Shown here: piece by piece, positions 34,302-42,635 of the stretch
Layout of the letters: the number at the start of each line of letters is the position of its first letter
Numbering within the stretch: the stretch's first letter is position 1
NCBI RefSeq assembly: GCF_039822625.1
Contig: NZ_JBDLLG010000005.1
Location: forward strand, 1-64,000
Direction of reading: 5' to 3'
Length of the DNA stretch: 64,000 bases
Origin: Marinimicrobium locisalis
GTDB lineage: Bacteria; Pseudomonadota; Gammaproteobacteria; Pseudomonadales; Cellvibrionaceae
Position numbers and translations under genes: made by a program
Notes under the pieces: model-generated
The model's database searches: none
Seen by the model: only the letters and a program-made list of their open reading frames with translations
What the model was told of the DNA's origin: nothing

Positions 34302-34460
34302 ATGGACATTCTTCGAGTATTGATTGCGATTCTTCTGCCACCTCTGGGGGTTTTCTTGCAAGTGGGTATTAAGGGGCACTTCTGGTTGAACATTTTGCTC
34401 ACCCTGCTAGGCTATATCCCCGGTATTGTGCATGCCGTATGGATTATCGCCCGACGTTAG
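34302..34460 (+). CDS. yqaE: YqaE/Pmp3-family small membrane protein
   Basis: A 52-residue protein with two hydrophobic helices: LRVLIAILLPPLGVFLQVG at about 4-22 and FWLNILLTLLGYIPGIVHAVWII at about 28-50, separated by the conserved IKGH turn and ending in ARR. This matches the UPF0057/Pmp3 family of proteolipids that affect membrane potential under salt or temperature stress. AGGAGG at 34291-34296 gives strong initiation. It is easily missed because of its size. Confidence 0.9.
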   Translation: MDILRVLIAILLPPLGVFLQVGIKGHFWLNILLTLLGYIPGIVHAVWIIARR

Positions 34461-34555
34461 CGCACCCACCCAACACGACCAGAAGTAGCTGGTTTCCCTA
34501 GGACCGGCCGGCGGAATGCCGGCCACATCGGTAATCGATAGAACGGAGCCCCACC

Positions 34556-35401
34556 ATGTTCGAGCGCACCTTTACACTTAAACCCACCTTTACACTTAAA
34601 CCCACCTTTATCATCGCCGCCCTCATTTTTTCGGCCTCGGCCGCTCACGCCTCCGAGTACCGGTTCGAGCTCCAGGGGGAGTACGGCACCAACGACAATG
34701 AAGACGATGAAGTAAACGTGGAAGACAAATCCCTGCGGGGCACCTATTACTTCAACCCGGTCAATACCGAAGACCATGTGCTGGGCGAGGCCGCCTTTCT
34801 GGAGCGGGCCAGCAATATCCGCCTTGGGGGCTACCGCTCCACCATGGAGGTGCCGGAAAGAACTATCTTCTTCGAAGAAGAGCCCTACGTCTTAAGCGCT
34901 TACGAGAGCAGCGTCGACACCTATACCGCCTCGGCGGAGTGGTACCTGCCGGGCGACCTGTTCTACGCCCGGGTAGGGGCCACTAGGTTCGAGTCTGGTT
35001 CTTTTAATTCGGATGAAGCATGGAATGCTTCCCTCGGCATTACCCCCGCCGAAGGCCTGTTGATTTCCAGCGACTTTTACGAAGACCAAGACTTCGACGA
35101 GGACTGGAACCTCAACGTCAAGTACGTCACCGACGGGCTTGGCCCGACGCTGGCACTGACAAGCCGCTACAATTACCGCAGCTATAGTAACAACACTGCC
35201 ATGCTGGGCGTGGATTTCTACCTGACCCGCACCCTGAGTATCGGGGTTCAGCGCTCGGAAGTGTTGGAAGGAGGAGACACCCCCGATAACTGGCAATTTC
35301 GGGCCAGGAAGTTTTTCGGCGAGCGGTGGAGTGTCTCGGGCTACTACAACGAACTGGAAGAGGAGGCCAACTTCGGCGTCGCCACCAGCCTGCGGTTTTA
35401 A
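34556..35401 (+). CDS. Putative outer-membrane porin
   Basis: A 281-residue exported protein. A signal peptide ending ASAAHA is followed by an acidic, strand-rich barrel pattern (YRFELQGEYGTND.., SLRGTYYFNP, ASAEWYLPGDLFYARVGATRF, WNASLGITPAEGLLISSDFYED). The last residues GVATSLRF end in Phe, the usual outer-membrane signature. It resembles the short putative porin family (YfaZ-like or DUF-type) but has no assigned substrate. The signal peptide contains an exact duplication of an 18-base unit (TFTLKP twice). GGAGCCCC precedes the ATG at 34556. Confidence 0.75.
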   Translation: MFERTFTLKPTFTLKPTFIIAALIFSASAAHASEYRFELQGEYGTNDNEDDEVNVEDKSLRGTYYFNPVNTEDHVLGEAAFLERASNIRLGGYRSTMEVPERTIFFEEEPYVLSAYESSVDTYTASAEWYLPGDLFYARVGATRFESGSFNSDEAWNASLGITPAEGLLISSDFYEDQDFDEDWNLNVKYVTDGLGPTLALTSRYNYRSYSNNTAMLGVDFYLTRTLSIGVQRSEVLEGGDTPDNWQFRARKFFGERWSVSGYYNELEEEANFGVATSLRF

Positions 35402-35421
35402 GCGCCCTTCTCACGGACTGT

Positions 35422-35455
35422 AAAAAAAGCGGGTCGCAGTTAAAGCTCGACCCGC
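35422..35455 (-). terminator. Terminator of the GH31 operon
   Basis: On the minus strand GCGGGTCG/CGACCCGC stem (35455-35448 and 35436-35429) followed by CTTTTTTT (35428-35422). The stem overlaps the last codons and stop of the GH31 gene. It faces the end of the convergent porin gene. Confidence 0.75.
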
Positions 35456-37713
35456 AGTTCGACCGCTTGGTTCTCGGGCAAGAGTAGCAACAGCATCTTT
35501 TGCTCCGCGTCGTAAAGTGGCTCTGTCCGTGCGCCATTGAGCCACACTTGCCGTGGCGCCCGTTCAAGCCGGAGCCGCACCTTGGTCGGGACCACCATTT
35601 TGGGCGTTTGAAACTCCACTTCCTCACCGGAGCGGATCAGCGTCATTCGCTTCTCCCGATCACCTTCGAAGGCGTCCACATAGGTGAACGCGGTTTTCTG
35701 CCCTGGCTTTCCCGGCAGGGCGTGAATCGTTAAACGCCCCTCTTCCAAAGGACCGCGCCAGCGACGGTCGCTACCCCGATAGATATCCCCCGTAACATAG
35801 AGCGAGTTGCCCCGCACAAAGACCGGGATGCGCTCGAACTCAGCGGTCACACTGAGGGTTTGCTCTCCTTTGAACGCCCGGTTCAGGTCATAAAAGTCGT
35901 ACCAGTGGCCTTCCGGCAGGTACACCTGGCGCTGGTCCTCGGGGGTTAGCATGGGCGCCACGAGGAAGGCACCGCCAAAAAGGTATTGGTCCCAAAGGTC
36001 GTAGGTGTTTTCATCCCGGGGGTAGACGTAGGCCATGGGCTTCATCAGCACCCCATTGGAGGCGGAGGTATTGGCCAGGGAATAACTGTAGGGAATCATG
36101 GCCATGCGCTGTTCGGCGACGGCACGGAAGACCGCCTGCAACCGCTCGGAATAGCGCCAGGGCACGCGGTCTTCCCCCTGCCCGCCAATACCATCGAGTT
36201 TGACTTCGAACATGCCGTTCCAGGCGCCCCACTGCAACCAACGAGCGTAGAGCTTTTCGTCGATGCGGCCGTCACCCAGGTAGCCCCCGGTATCCGAACC
36301 CCAGACCGGAAAGCCCATAAAGCCGACGCGCATGGCGTTGGCCAGGTTCCCCGCCATGCCCTGCCAGTTGGGGCGGACGTCGCCGCCCCAAACGGCACTT
36401 AAAAATGGCTGGGTTCGGTGGTACGCCGCGCGGGCAAAGTTGAACTGGTTGTCGCCGTGGGCGCCGCGCAGAAACTGGTCGATCACTTTCGAGTAAAGGT
36501 ACACATAGGTGTTGCGCGTTTCCGATTCCGGCACCGGGTCGTGCCAGAGGGCGGTCATCGGGAAGTTTTCATCGGCGCGGTCCATTTTGTGCCCGCGAAT
36601 GCCCGCGTCGTACTGCAGGGTTTGGAGGCGGCGCTCGAACTCCACCAGGGCTTGGGGGTCGGTCAAATCGATATAGGTCCGGTGGTTGGGCAGCAGGCCG
36701 GGAAAGTCGGTATCCCCAAAGGTCATGGGCCCCACCCAGCTCATCACCTCCATGCCGAAATCGCGGTTTATTTGCCCTATCCATTCTTCCGGGTTGGCGA
36801 ACGCGTCGGAGAAGTTCATCTTGGACCATTCGTGGCCACCGTCACTGTAGGGTCGGTCCACAAAAGTGGCGGTTAGGGGGATGCGCAGTTCGCTGAAGTG
36901 TTCCAGGTCGGACAGAATTTCCTCTTTTCCGGTGTTGTAATCCCGCCACACCACCGGCCCCAGCGCCCAGAGGGGTACGGATTTCGGCGCACCGATCACC
37001 TCATAATAACGCTGGTGGATGTGCTGCCCGTCGGGGCCGTGAATCAGATACCAGTCGAGCTCGTCGGTCTGGTGATAGATATGGGTTATTCCCTCTTGGG
37101 CGAACCGGTACTCGCCCTTGGCGAAGGTATCGAAAAAGCTGCCGTAACCGGCGCTGCTGAGGTAGAACGCCGAGAAGGCCGAGGCGTAGTTTTCCGCGTA
37201 ATCGCGCTCGCCCTGATGGTAGACATCCACCTCCACCGTTTCTCCCCGCAAGTCCGGGCTTTTGCGGTTGTCGGGGTAGAGCTTTTCAAGCAAACCGAAA
37301 TAGTGTTCGTCTCGGTCCACCAGGTTAATACCGATGTGGTGAAAGCCGGGGTGAGAGGCCTCAAAGCGAAAGCGGCCGTTGTCTTGGGTCACCCTCACAC
37401 GAAGCTGCTCCGGGAAGTCCTCGATGTAGCCGTCTTCCCCTTCCAGTGTGATTCTCAGGTAAGCCTGTCCATCGGCAGCGCCGGGCTGGGGGACCAGTTC
37501 GGTAATGGTCCCGTGCACGAAGTTGAATTCGAACGAATCAATGGTGGCGAAGCGCTCGCCCCGGTACGCAATGTCCAACCCCTGCTCTCCCAGCGACAGG
37601 CGATAATCGCCGCTCCGCCAATGGTCTTGTTCAACGCCCGGCCCTTGAGTGGTGCAGGCGCCCAGTACCAGTAGCACCGCCAGCCAGAGTCCGTATTTTC
37701 CCAAAAATTTCAT
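35440..37713 (-). CDS. GH31-family glycoside hydrolase lipoprotein
   Basis: A 757-residue lipoprotein with lipobox GAC (LVLGAC) at about residue 19. Residues about 30-230 form the N-terminal beta-sandwich of GH31, followed by the barrel, which contains IRGHKMDRADE with the nucleophile at D378 and FPVWGSDTGGY with the acid/base at D474, and then the C-terminal beta domains. GH31 enzymes cleave alpha-glucosides, alpha-xylosides and related sugars; the KMD form of the nucleophile motif is not the classical WxDMNE of alpha-glucosidases, so specificity is uncertain. It follows the six-hairpin glycosidase-like gene by 89 bases on the same strand and probably shares its transcript. Confidence 0.9.
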   Translation of the reverse strand: MKFLGKYGLWLAVLLVLGACTTQGPGVEQDHWRSGDYRLSLGEQGLDIAYRGERFATIDSFEFNFVHGTITELVPQPGAADGQAYLRITLEGEDGYIEDFPEQLRVRVTQDNGRFRFEASHPGFHHIGINLVDRDEHYFGLLEKLYPDNRKSPDLRGETVEVDVYHQGERDYAENYASAFSAFYLSSAGYGSFFDTFAKGEYRFAQEGITHIYHQTDELDWYLIHGPDGQHIHQRYYEVIGAPKSVPLWALGPVVWRDYNTGKEEILSDLEHFSELRIPLTATFVDRPYSDGGHEWSKMNFSDAFANPEEWIGQINRDFGMEVMSWVGPMTFGDTDFPGLLPNHRTYIDLTDPQALVEFERRLQTLQYDAGIRGHKMDRADENFPMTALWHDPVPESETRNTYVYLYSKVIDQFLRGAHGDNQFNFARAAYHRTQPFLSAVWGGDVRPNWQGMAGNLANAMRVGFMGFPVWGSDTGGYLGDGRIDEKLYARWLQWGAWNGMFEVKLDGIGGQGEDRVPWRYSERLQAVFRAVAEQRMAMIPYSYSLANTSASNGVLMKPMAYVYPRDENTYDLWDQYLFGGAFLVAPMLTPEDQRQVYLPEGHWYDFYDLNRAFKGEQTLSVTAEFERIPVFVRGNSLYVTGDIYRGSDRRWRGPLEEGRLTIHALPGKPGQKTAFTYVDAFEGDREKRMTLIRSGEEVEFQTPKMVVPTKVRLRLERAPRQVWLNGARTEPLYDAEQKMLLLLLPENQAVELRVEL

Positions 37714-37802
37714 TGTGTCCGCCTCCAGCGACGAGAGTGAATAAGCTACCCAAAAGCATTGGCAAGACCCGGTCGGCCATCCAAGGCGTTTCCTGCGGCC
37801 CG

Positions 37803-39980
37803 CTAGGGAAGCGGGTGCAATTGCTCGTGGCGTACGATCCAGTCTTTCGGAAAGCCCGGCGCCGGCCGCTCGGGAGCGCCCTCCCAGCCGGCGGCCATCA
37901 TTGCCAGCGCGGTGAGCAGCCCGCCGTTACCGGGCAAGTACAACGTCAGGCGCTCGTCCTGGTAGTTGTGGCCATTGTTCAGATAGCGGTTTTTTTGCAC
38001 ATCCATCAGCAGGGCATCCACCGCCTGCTCCGGCCGACCGAGCCGGGCAGCGCTCATGGCGACCATGGGATAGTCCCACCCCCAAGTGTGGCCCCAGTTC
38101 CAGGAGGCCAGGACGGCGTCCAGGGTGTTGCCCATGGCGTTTTTATCGATGCCCGCCCCCGGTAACATGCCGTAAGCGCCGAGCATGGTGGGGTGGTCCC
38201 GGCGATGTTTGGCATCCTCAAAGGTGCCCAAGGCATTTTCCGAATTCTGGTAGAGGCCATCACTGAGCGGGTAGTCCGAAAGCTTGCTCAGCACCTCATC
38301 CCATTTCCCCTGCCGTTCCAGCCCGAGCCGCTCGCGCCACTGCTGGGCCACGGTCAGGCCATAGCGCCAGTACGCCAGCTCGAAGGTCGGATTGAACGCT
38401 TCCTCGGGCGGGTAGATTTCCTGCCCGGGGATTAAAGGCGGCCCCAGCCGGTAACGCTGTTTTTCCGGCTCCCAAATGGGGTAGTCCGCCATAAAGGCGG
38501 CGGTTTCGAAAACGATGTCTCGATACTGCTGCAGCAACGCCGGGTCCTGATCATGGTGCTGATACAGCAGTTCAGCGTAGTAGATGGGATGGGGCTGCTG
38601 CCAGATCAGAAACACCCCGATGCTTGAGGGGCTCTCCCGCCCCTCGGGCCCCACCATTTTGGGCCAGCGCGCGCCCTCGTAGCCCTGGCGCCGGGCTTTC
38701 TTTTTGGCGGCCGCCAGGGCGGTCTGGTACCAGGGCAGGCTTTTCTCAAACAGATCCGGGCGGTCCCAAAGCACATAGTGCACGCCGTGCCACCAGTGCA
38801 TTTCCAGGTGAAACTTGCCGAACCAGCTGTTACCGGTCAGCCCGGTTTCCGCCGGCGGCAATGAGCCCGACGTCTGAATCGCCGTAAGGTAGCGCGAGAG
38901 CACCGCTCGGCGTTCCAGCTCTCGGGCTCTGGGGTCGTCGGTTTCCGACAAATCCAGTGCGCCCCCGCTTTGCCAGAACGCCGGCCAGTGCCGGGCACTG
39001 GCGGCCAGGGTCTGCTTCACATTTGCGCTTTCGGCCCTCGGCGGCGCTTCACTGAATTGCACCGTCACCGCCAGTTCGCGCTGAGACGTCGCGAGAAGAA
39101 ACTCGTGTCGCTCAGGCTGAGTGACCGTTACCTCGCCCTCCCAGCTCACTCGCACGAAATACTCCGCCTCATCCAGCCGGCGACGCAGCAACAGATAGCG
39201 AGGCCCCTGTTCGAAGACCAACGTCGAATGGCGCTCGGGCTGAGACCAGTCCGCGTTCGGCGTGCCCCAGTTCTGGGACCCGTAGGGAAAGTTCAGGCTC
39301 ACTTGCACCTGTCCGCTGGCCAGGAGCGGCGACTGAATTCGAGCAGCCACCTGATCCACCGAGGGGTGCACGGCGGTCTGGACCGAAACCGCTGTCTGCT
39401 CCAGCTCAAACCGGCTCTCCAGCACGCCCTGCCAGAGGTCAAGCTTCTGGTCGATGGCAGTGAGTTGATCCGGAGTCACTGATTCCCCCTCGCGGGTAGT
39501 CATGGCCAGGCCGATTTGCCCCAGATGCAACCGGTGGGGGTTGGCCCGCAGCCATTGGCCGGCCGGGGACTCCATATCGGCCGCATAGGAAACCGACCGA
39601 CCGTCGGTGTCGTAGTGCTGGAAAGTGTCCGACAACTCATACCCCTCGGTATTGGCCTCGGAGTGCCACCCCCAATGGGACTGGGTGGCCAGGGGAATCC
39701 CCACCTGATAGTCGGCGGGAAAGGTTTGCAGGCCGGTGACGTCGGCCGTAAAGGCAAATTCACCATTCCCCAGGGTAAAAGGCGACAGCGGGTCCAGCTC
39801 CCGAACGGTAGGATGGTGACGTGCAACCAGGGCGTGGCGGTTAATCGGTTGGTCGAGCGAAGATTGAGAAGGCTGATGTTGGCAGGCCAACAAGCCGAAG
39901 GTCAAGGCCAATAGTAGGGTGACCCCGGTCATACGCCCGTGAATGGAGATTCGCCGACAAGAGGGGGTGAGCTGGCTCAT
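37803..39980 (-). CDS. Six-hairpin glycosidase-like lipoprotein (GH65/GH95-like clan)
   Basis: A 725-residue lipoprotein (lipobox GLLAC). An N-terminal beta-domain contains FTLGNGEFAFTADVTGLQT at about residue 52, as at the start of many alpha/alpha-barrel glycosidases. The (alpha/alpha)6 part contains GLTGNSWFGKFHLEMHWWHGVHYVLW (a conserved Glu/His block) and later AFNPTFELAYWRYGL and NWGHTWGWDYPMVAMSAARLG. I could not assign a numbered GH family: GH65, GH95 and trehalase-like enzymes share this fold. ATG 39980 with GGGAG is preferred; the frame is open for 61 basic residues upstream that do not look like a signal peptide. It is probably cotranscribed with the GH31 gene. Confidence 0.75.
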   Translation of the reverse strand: MSQLTPSCRRISIHGRMTGVTLLLALTFGLLACQHQPSQSSLDQPINRHALVARHHPTVRELDPLSPFTLGNGEFAFTADVTGLQTFPADYQVGIPLATQSHWGWHSEANTEGYELSDTFQHYDTDGRSVSYAADMESPAGQWLRANPHRLHLGQIGLAMTTREGESVTPDQLTAIDQKLDLWQGVLESRFELEQTAVSVQTAVHPSVDQVAARIQSPLLASGQVQVSLNFPYGSQNWGTPNADWSQPERHSTLVFEQGPRYLLLRRRLDEAEYFVRVSWEGEVTVTQPERHEFLLATSQRELAVTVQFSEAPPRAESANVKQTLAASARHWPAFWQSGGALDLSETDDPRARELERRAVLSRYLTAIQTSGSLPPAETGLTGNSWFGKFHLEMHWWHGVHYVLWDRPDLFEKSLPWYQTALAAAKKKARRQGYEGARWPKMVGPEGRESPSSIGVFLIWQQPHPIYYAELLYQHHDQDPALLQQYRDIVFETAAFMADYPIWEPEKQRYRLGPPLIPGQEIYPPEEAFNPTFELAYWRYGLTVAQQWRERLGLERQGKWDEVLSKLSDYPLSDGLYQNSENALGTFEDAKHRRDHPTMLGAYGMLPGAGIDKNAMGNTLDAVLASWNWGHTWGWDYPMVAMSAARLGRPEQAVDALLMDVQKNRYLNNGHNYQDERLTLYLPGNGGLLTALAMMAAGWEGAPERPAPGFPKDWIVRHEQLHPLP

Positions 39981-39999
39981 GGGGACTCCCGGAGTGTTT

Positions 40000-40021
40000 T
40001 TATAAGTCTTATTGACTATAA
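40000..40021 (-). promoter_or_regulatory. AT-rich dyad between PBP7 and glycosidase genes
   Basis: TTATAAGTC-TTATT-GACTATAA: arms of 8-9 bases with one-base offset. It lies 20-41 bases upstream of the glycosidase start at 39980, so it could be an operator for that operon. No adjacent regulator is present. Confidence 0.35.
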
Positions 40022-40056
40022 GAACATATTTCCCACCCCGGGGGAAGCCACCCCTA

Positions 40057-41046
40057 CTACTGCGCGCTGGCCTGAACCGTCTCCGGTTTCGCCTCCGCGA
40101 TGCGCTCCTGCATGCGCTCTTGTAATGCGCGTACGGTGTCTTTTTCGTAGCGGACCGCCGCACTGGCCACCGAGCCGCCCTGGCCGGTCGTCAGCCAGCG
40201 CCGAATTCGACCGGCATCGCCCAAGGGGGTGCGGGTCCCAAAGGAGTTCAGCAATACAATGGCGGTCGCCTGGCCATCAATGTCCGCCACCATCACCAGG
40301 CAGCGCCCCGCTTCATTCAGGTAGCCGGTTTTGGTCAGAGAGACCTCCCAGCGGGAACTGTGCACCAGTGGGTTGGTGTTGCCAAAGTAGAGCGAGTAAT
40401 CCGGGTTGCGAAAGTGCACCGTGTGGCGGCCACCCTGGCTAAGCTCGCGCAAAGTGGTGTTGGCGTGGGCGGCCTGCACGAGTTTTAGCAAATCCGATGC
40501 CGTGGACACATTGCTCTCGGACAGCCCGGAGGAGTCCACAAAGTGGGTTTGGGTCATACCCAGCGATTCGGCCTTCTCATTCATGGCGCGAATAAAGGCA
40601 TCATAGCCCTCCGGGTGATGGCGGGCCAACAGGTAAGCGGCGTAGTTCTCGGAGGACATAACCGCCACCTGCAAAAGATCCTTGCGCTGGGCCTGCGAGC
40701 CGGTCCGAATCCGGGAAAAGGCATTATTGGCCGGAGGGAAATGACGCTCTTCCACCGTGAGCCACTCCTCCGGGTCGGCCTCCGATTCCAGGGCCACCAG
40801 AGCAGTCATCAGCTTGGTTACCGAAGCAATGGGCATGGCCCAATCCGCCCGTTTAGAGAACACCGGCGCCGGCGCATCCAGCGGAGCCACAGCCGCCCCA
40901 ATGGAGGCCAGCTGCAAGTGGGAGGGGTCGGGCTCATCTTGAGCCAGGCCGGGAGCGGGCAAGGCCGCCATGGCAAGACTCACGAGGCAGAGGCTCAAAA
41001 GACGGCGGCCGAAGGCCTGACGGAGGGAGGTAAAGCGTTTGGTCAT
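40057..41046 (-). CDS. pbpG: D-alanyl-D-alanine endopeptidase (PBP7-type)
   Basis: A 329-residue exported serine peptidase of the S11 family. After the signal peptide (about 1-36) the three active-site motifs are present: SVTK (S75, K78), SEN (132-134) and KTG (239-241). It acts on peptidoglycan crosslinks in the periplasm. The length matches PbpG without a C-terminal amphipathic anchor. The C-terminal tail (about 300-329) is Glu/Arg-rich. The glycosidase gene starts 76 bases downstream, with a dyad in between, so co-regulation is uncertain. Confidence 0.9.
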   Translation of the reverse strand: MTKRFTSLRQAFGRRLLSLCLVSLAMAALPAPGLAQDEPDPSHLQLASIGAAVAPLDAPAPVFSKRADWAMPIASVTKLMTALVALESEADPEEWLTVEERHFPPANNAFSRIRTGSQAQRKDLLQVAVMSSENYAAYLLARHHPEGYDAFIRAMNEKAESLGMTQTHFVDSSGLSESNVSTASDLLKLVQAAHANTTLRELSQGGRHTVHFRNPDYSLYFGNTNPLVHSSRWEVSLTKTGYLNEAGRCLVMVADIDGQATAIVLLNSFGTRTPLGDAGRIRRWLTTGQGGSVASAAVRYEKDTVRALQERMQERIAEAKPETVQASAQ

Positions 41047-41149
41047 TATTGCGTTCTCATACTCACACTATATTTCGCCGACAGGTTACCATGATCGGCA
41101 AACCAAACCGAATGCCGTTCATCATTTACCCAACAAAGCAGGATCAACC

Positions 41150-42376
41150 ATGTCACGCCGGAAAGTCGAATTCACCAACCGCGCCGGACACACCCTGGCC
41201 GGCGCCCTAGAGCTGCCCGAAAGCGGTGCCCCCAAGGCTTTCGGCCTGTTTGCCCATTGCTTTACCTGTGGCAAGGATGTGATTGCCGCGACCCGAATCG
41301 CCCGCTCTCTCGCGGACCAGGGTATCGCCGTGCTTCGCTTTGACTTTACCGGCCTGGGAGGCAGCGACGGAGATTTTGCCAACACCACTTTCACGAGCAA
41401 CGTCTCCGATCTGGAGTCGGCAGCGGAATTTCTGGGGCGCGAATACCAGGCGCCCAAGCTGCTGATTGGCCACAGCCTCGGGGGCGCCGCCGCCCTGGTG
41501 GCAGCCAAGCGCATCGACACTATCGAAGCGCTGGTGACGATTGCGGCGCCGGCCACCCCTCAGCACGTGGAGCACTTGTTCGCCGACCAGGCCTGCGATA
41601 TCCGCCGGGATGGCCAAGCCGAAGTGAACATCGGCGGGCGCCCCTTCGAGCTGGGCGCGGATTTGCTGGAGGATTTAAAGCTCTGGCCCGTGGAAAAAAC
41701 CGTGGGGGATTTGCGCAAACCGATTCTGATTTTTCACTCCCCCGCCGACCAGACCGTCAATGTAAGCGAGGCGGCCAAAATCTACCAAGCGGCCAAACAC
41801 CCCAAAAGCTATATCTCCCTGGATGATGCCGACCACCTTTTAAGCCGCCGGGAGGACGCCGAGTACGTGGCCCTGACACTGACCGCCTGGGCCAGCCGTT
41901 ATTTAAAGCTCAACGCCCCCCAGGCAGAAAGCCAAGACCGCCCAGCGGTGGAGCCTGGTGAAGTCCTGATCACCGAAAAGGACACCCAATTTCTGCGCGG
42001 GCTCTATACCGCCGACCACCAATGGCAGGCCGACGAACCCGCGAATAAAGGGGGGACCAACCTGGGGCCCACGCCCTATGACCTGCTACTGATGTCGCTG
42101 GGGGCCTGCACGTCCATGACCCTACGTATGTATGCGAATCACAAAAAACTGGCCATTGAGGACATTCAGGTGCACCTCAAGCACCGTCGCGTGCACGCCG
42201 AGGACTGCACGGACTGCGAGTCCAAAGAGGGCATGATTGACGAAATCGAACGTCGGATTCATTGCGAAGGGGAGCTAACCGACGATCAACGTCAGCGCTT
42301 ATTGGAAATCGCCGATAAGTGTCCCGTGCACAAGACCCTGAGCTACCCCATCAAAATCCGGACCCGGCAGGCGTAG
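41150..42376 (+). CDS. Alpha/beta hydrolase fused to an OsmC-family domain
   Basis: A 408-residue cytoplasmic protein. Residues about 1-255 are an alpha/beta hydrolase with nucleophile S109 in GHSLGG, and late D/H in the HSPADQTV and DDADHLL segments. Residues about 270-408 are an OsmC/YhfA-like domain with LYTADHQWQADEP, GPTPYDLLLMSLGACTSM (redox Cys) and DKCPVHKTL (second Cys), the peroxidatic/resolving pair of OsmC proteins. This fusion is known in several Proteobacteria; a role in peroxide or thiol-ester detoxification is inferred. ATG 41150 is preferred over the open frame starting at 41039, which overlaps the PBP7 promoter region. Confidence 0.9.
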   Translation: MSRRKVEFTNRAGHTLAGALELPESGAPKAFGLFAHCFTCGKDVIAATRIARSLADQGIAVLRFDFTGLGGSDGDFANTTFTSNVSDLESAAEFLGREYQAPKLLIGHSLGGAAALVAAKRIDTIEALVTIAAPATPQHVEHLFADQACDIRRDGQAEVNIGGRPFELGADLLEDLKLWPVEKTVGDLRKPILIFHSPADQTVNVSEAAKIYQAAKHPKSYISLDDADHLLSRREDAEYVALTLTAWASRYLKLNAPQAESQDRPAVEPGEVLITEKDTQFLRGLYTADHQWQADEPANKGGTNLGPTPYDLLLMSLGACTSMTLRMYANHKKLAIEDIQVHLKHRRVHAEDCTDCESKEGMIDEIERRIHCEGELTDDQRQRLLEIADKCPVHKTLSYPIKIRTRQA

Positions 42377-42380
42377 CCTC

Positions 42381-42400
42381 CCTGTGACGGGCTTCACAGG
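42381..42400 (+). promoter_or_regulatory. CRP/Vfr-like palindrome
   Basis: CCTGTGA-CGGGCT-TCACAGG contains TGTGA-N6-TCACA, a perfect core of a CRP/Vfr site. It lies just after the hydrolase-OsmC stop and about 235 bases before the PEP-CTERM gene. It could also be a terminator stem for the upstream gene, though no T-run follows. Confidence 0.5.
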
Positions 42401-42508
42401 ACGAAGGCACGGGGCGCATGTCGACAAAACTGACATAATTAACTGAAATGACGGCGAACTCCTTCCAGAGGCGCGTTAAGCCGCTGATACTTAATGGTTT
42501 TAGTTTTG

Positions 42509-42524
42509 TGGAACAGTTTGTGCA
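42509..42524 (+). promoter_or_regulatory. Sigma-54-type promoter before the PEP-CTERM gene
   Basis: TGGAAC-N5-GTGCA matches the -24/-12 pattern TGGCAC-N5-TTGCA with exact GG-N10-GC spacing and two mismatches. It predicts a start near 42535 and a leader of about 100 bases. PEP-CTERM genes are often driven by sigma-54 with the PrsR regulator. Confidence 0.55.
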
Positions 42525-42635
42525 GAACGCCACGGCGTGAAGAAAATGGTGGATGCACAGGGTGCACCGAGCCCAGGGAGCGGGTGACGCCTTAAACCGA
42601 TCCCAAACTGCCCAAAAAACTGCACGGGAGTTGCT

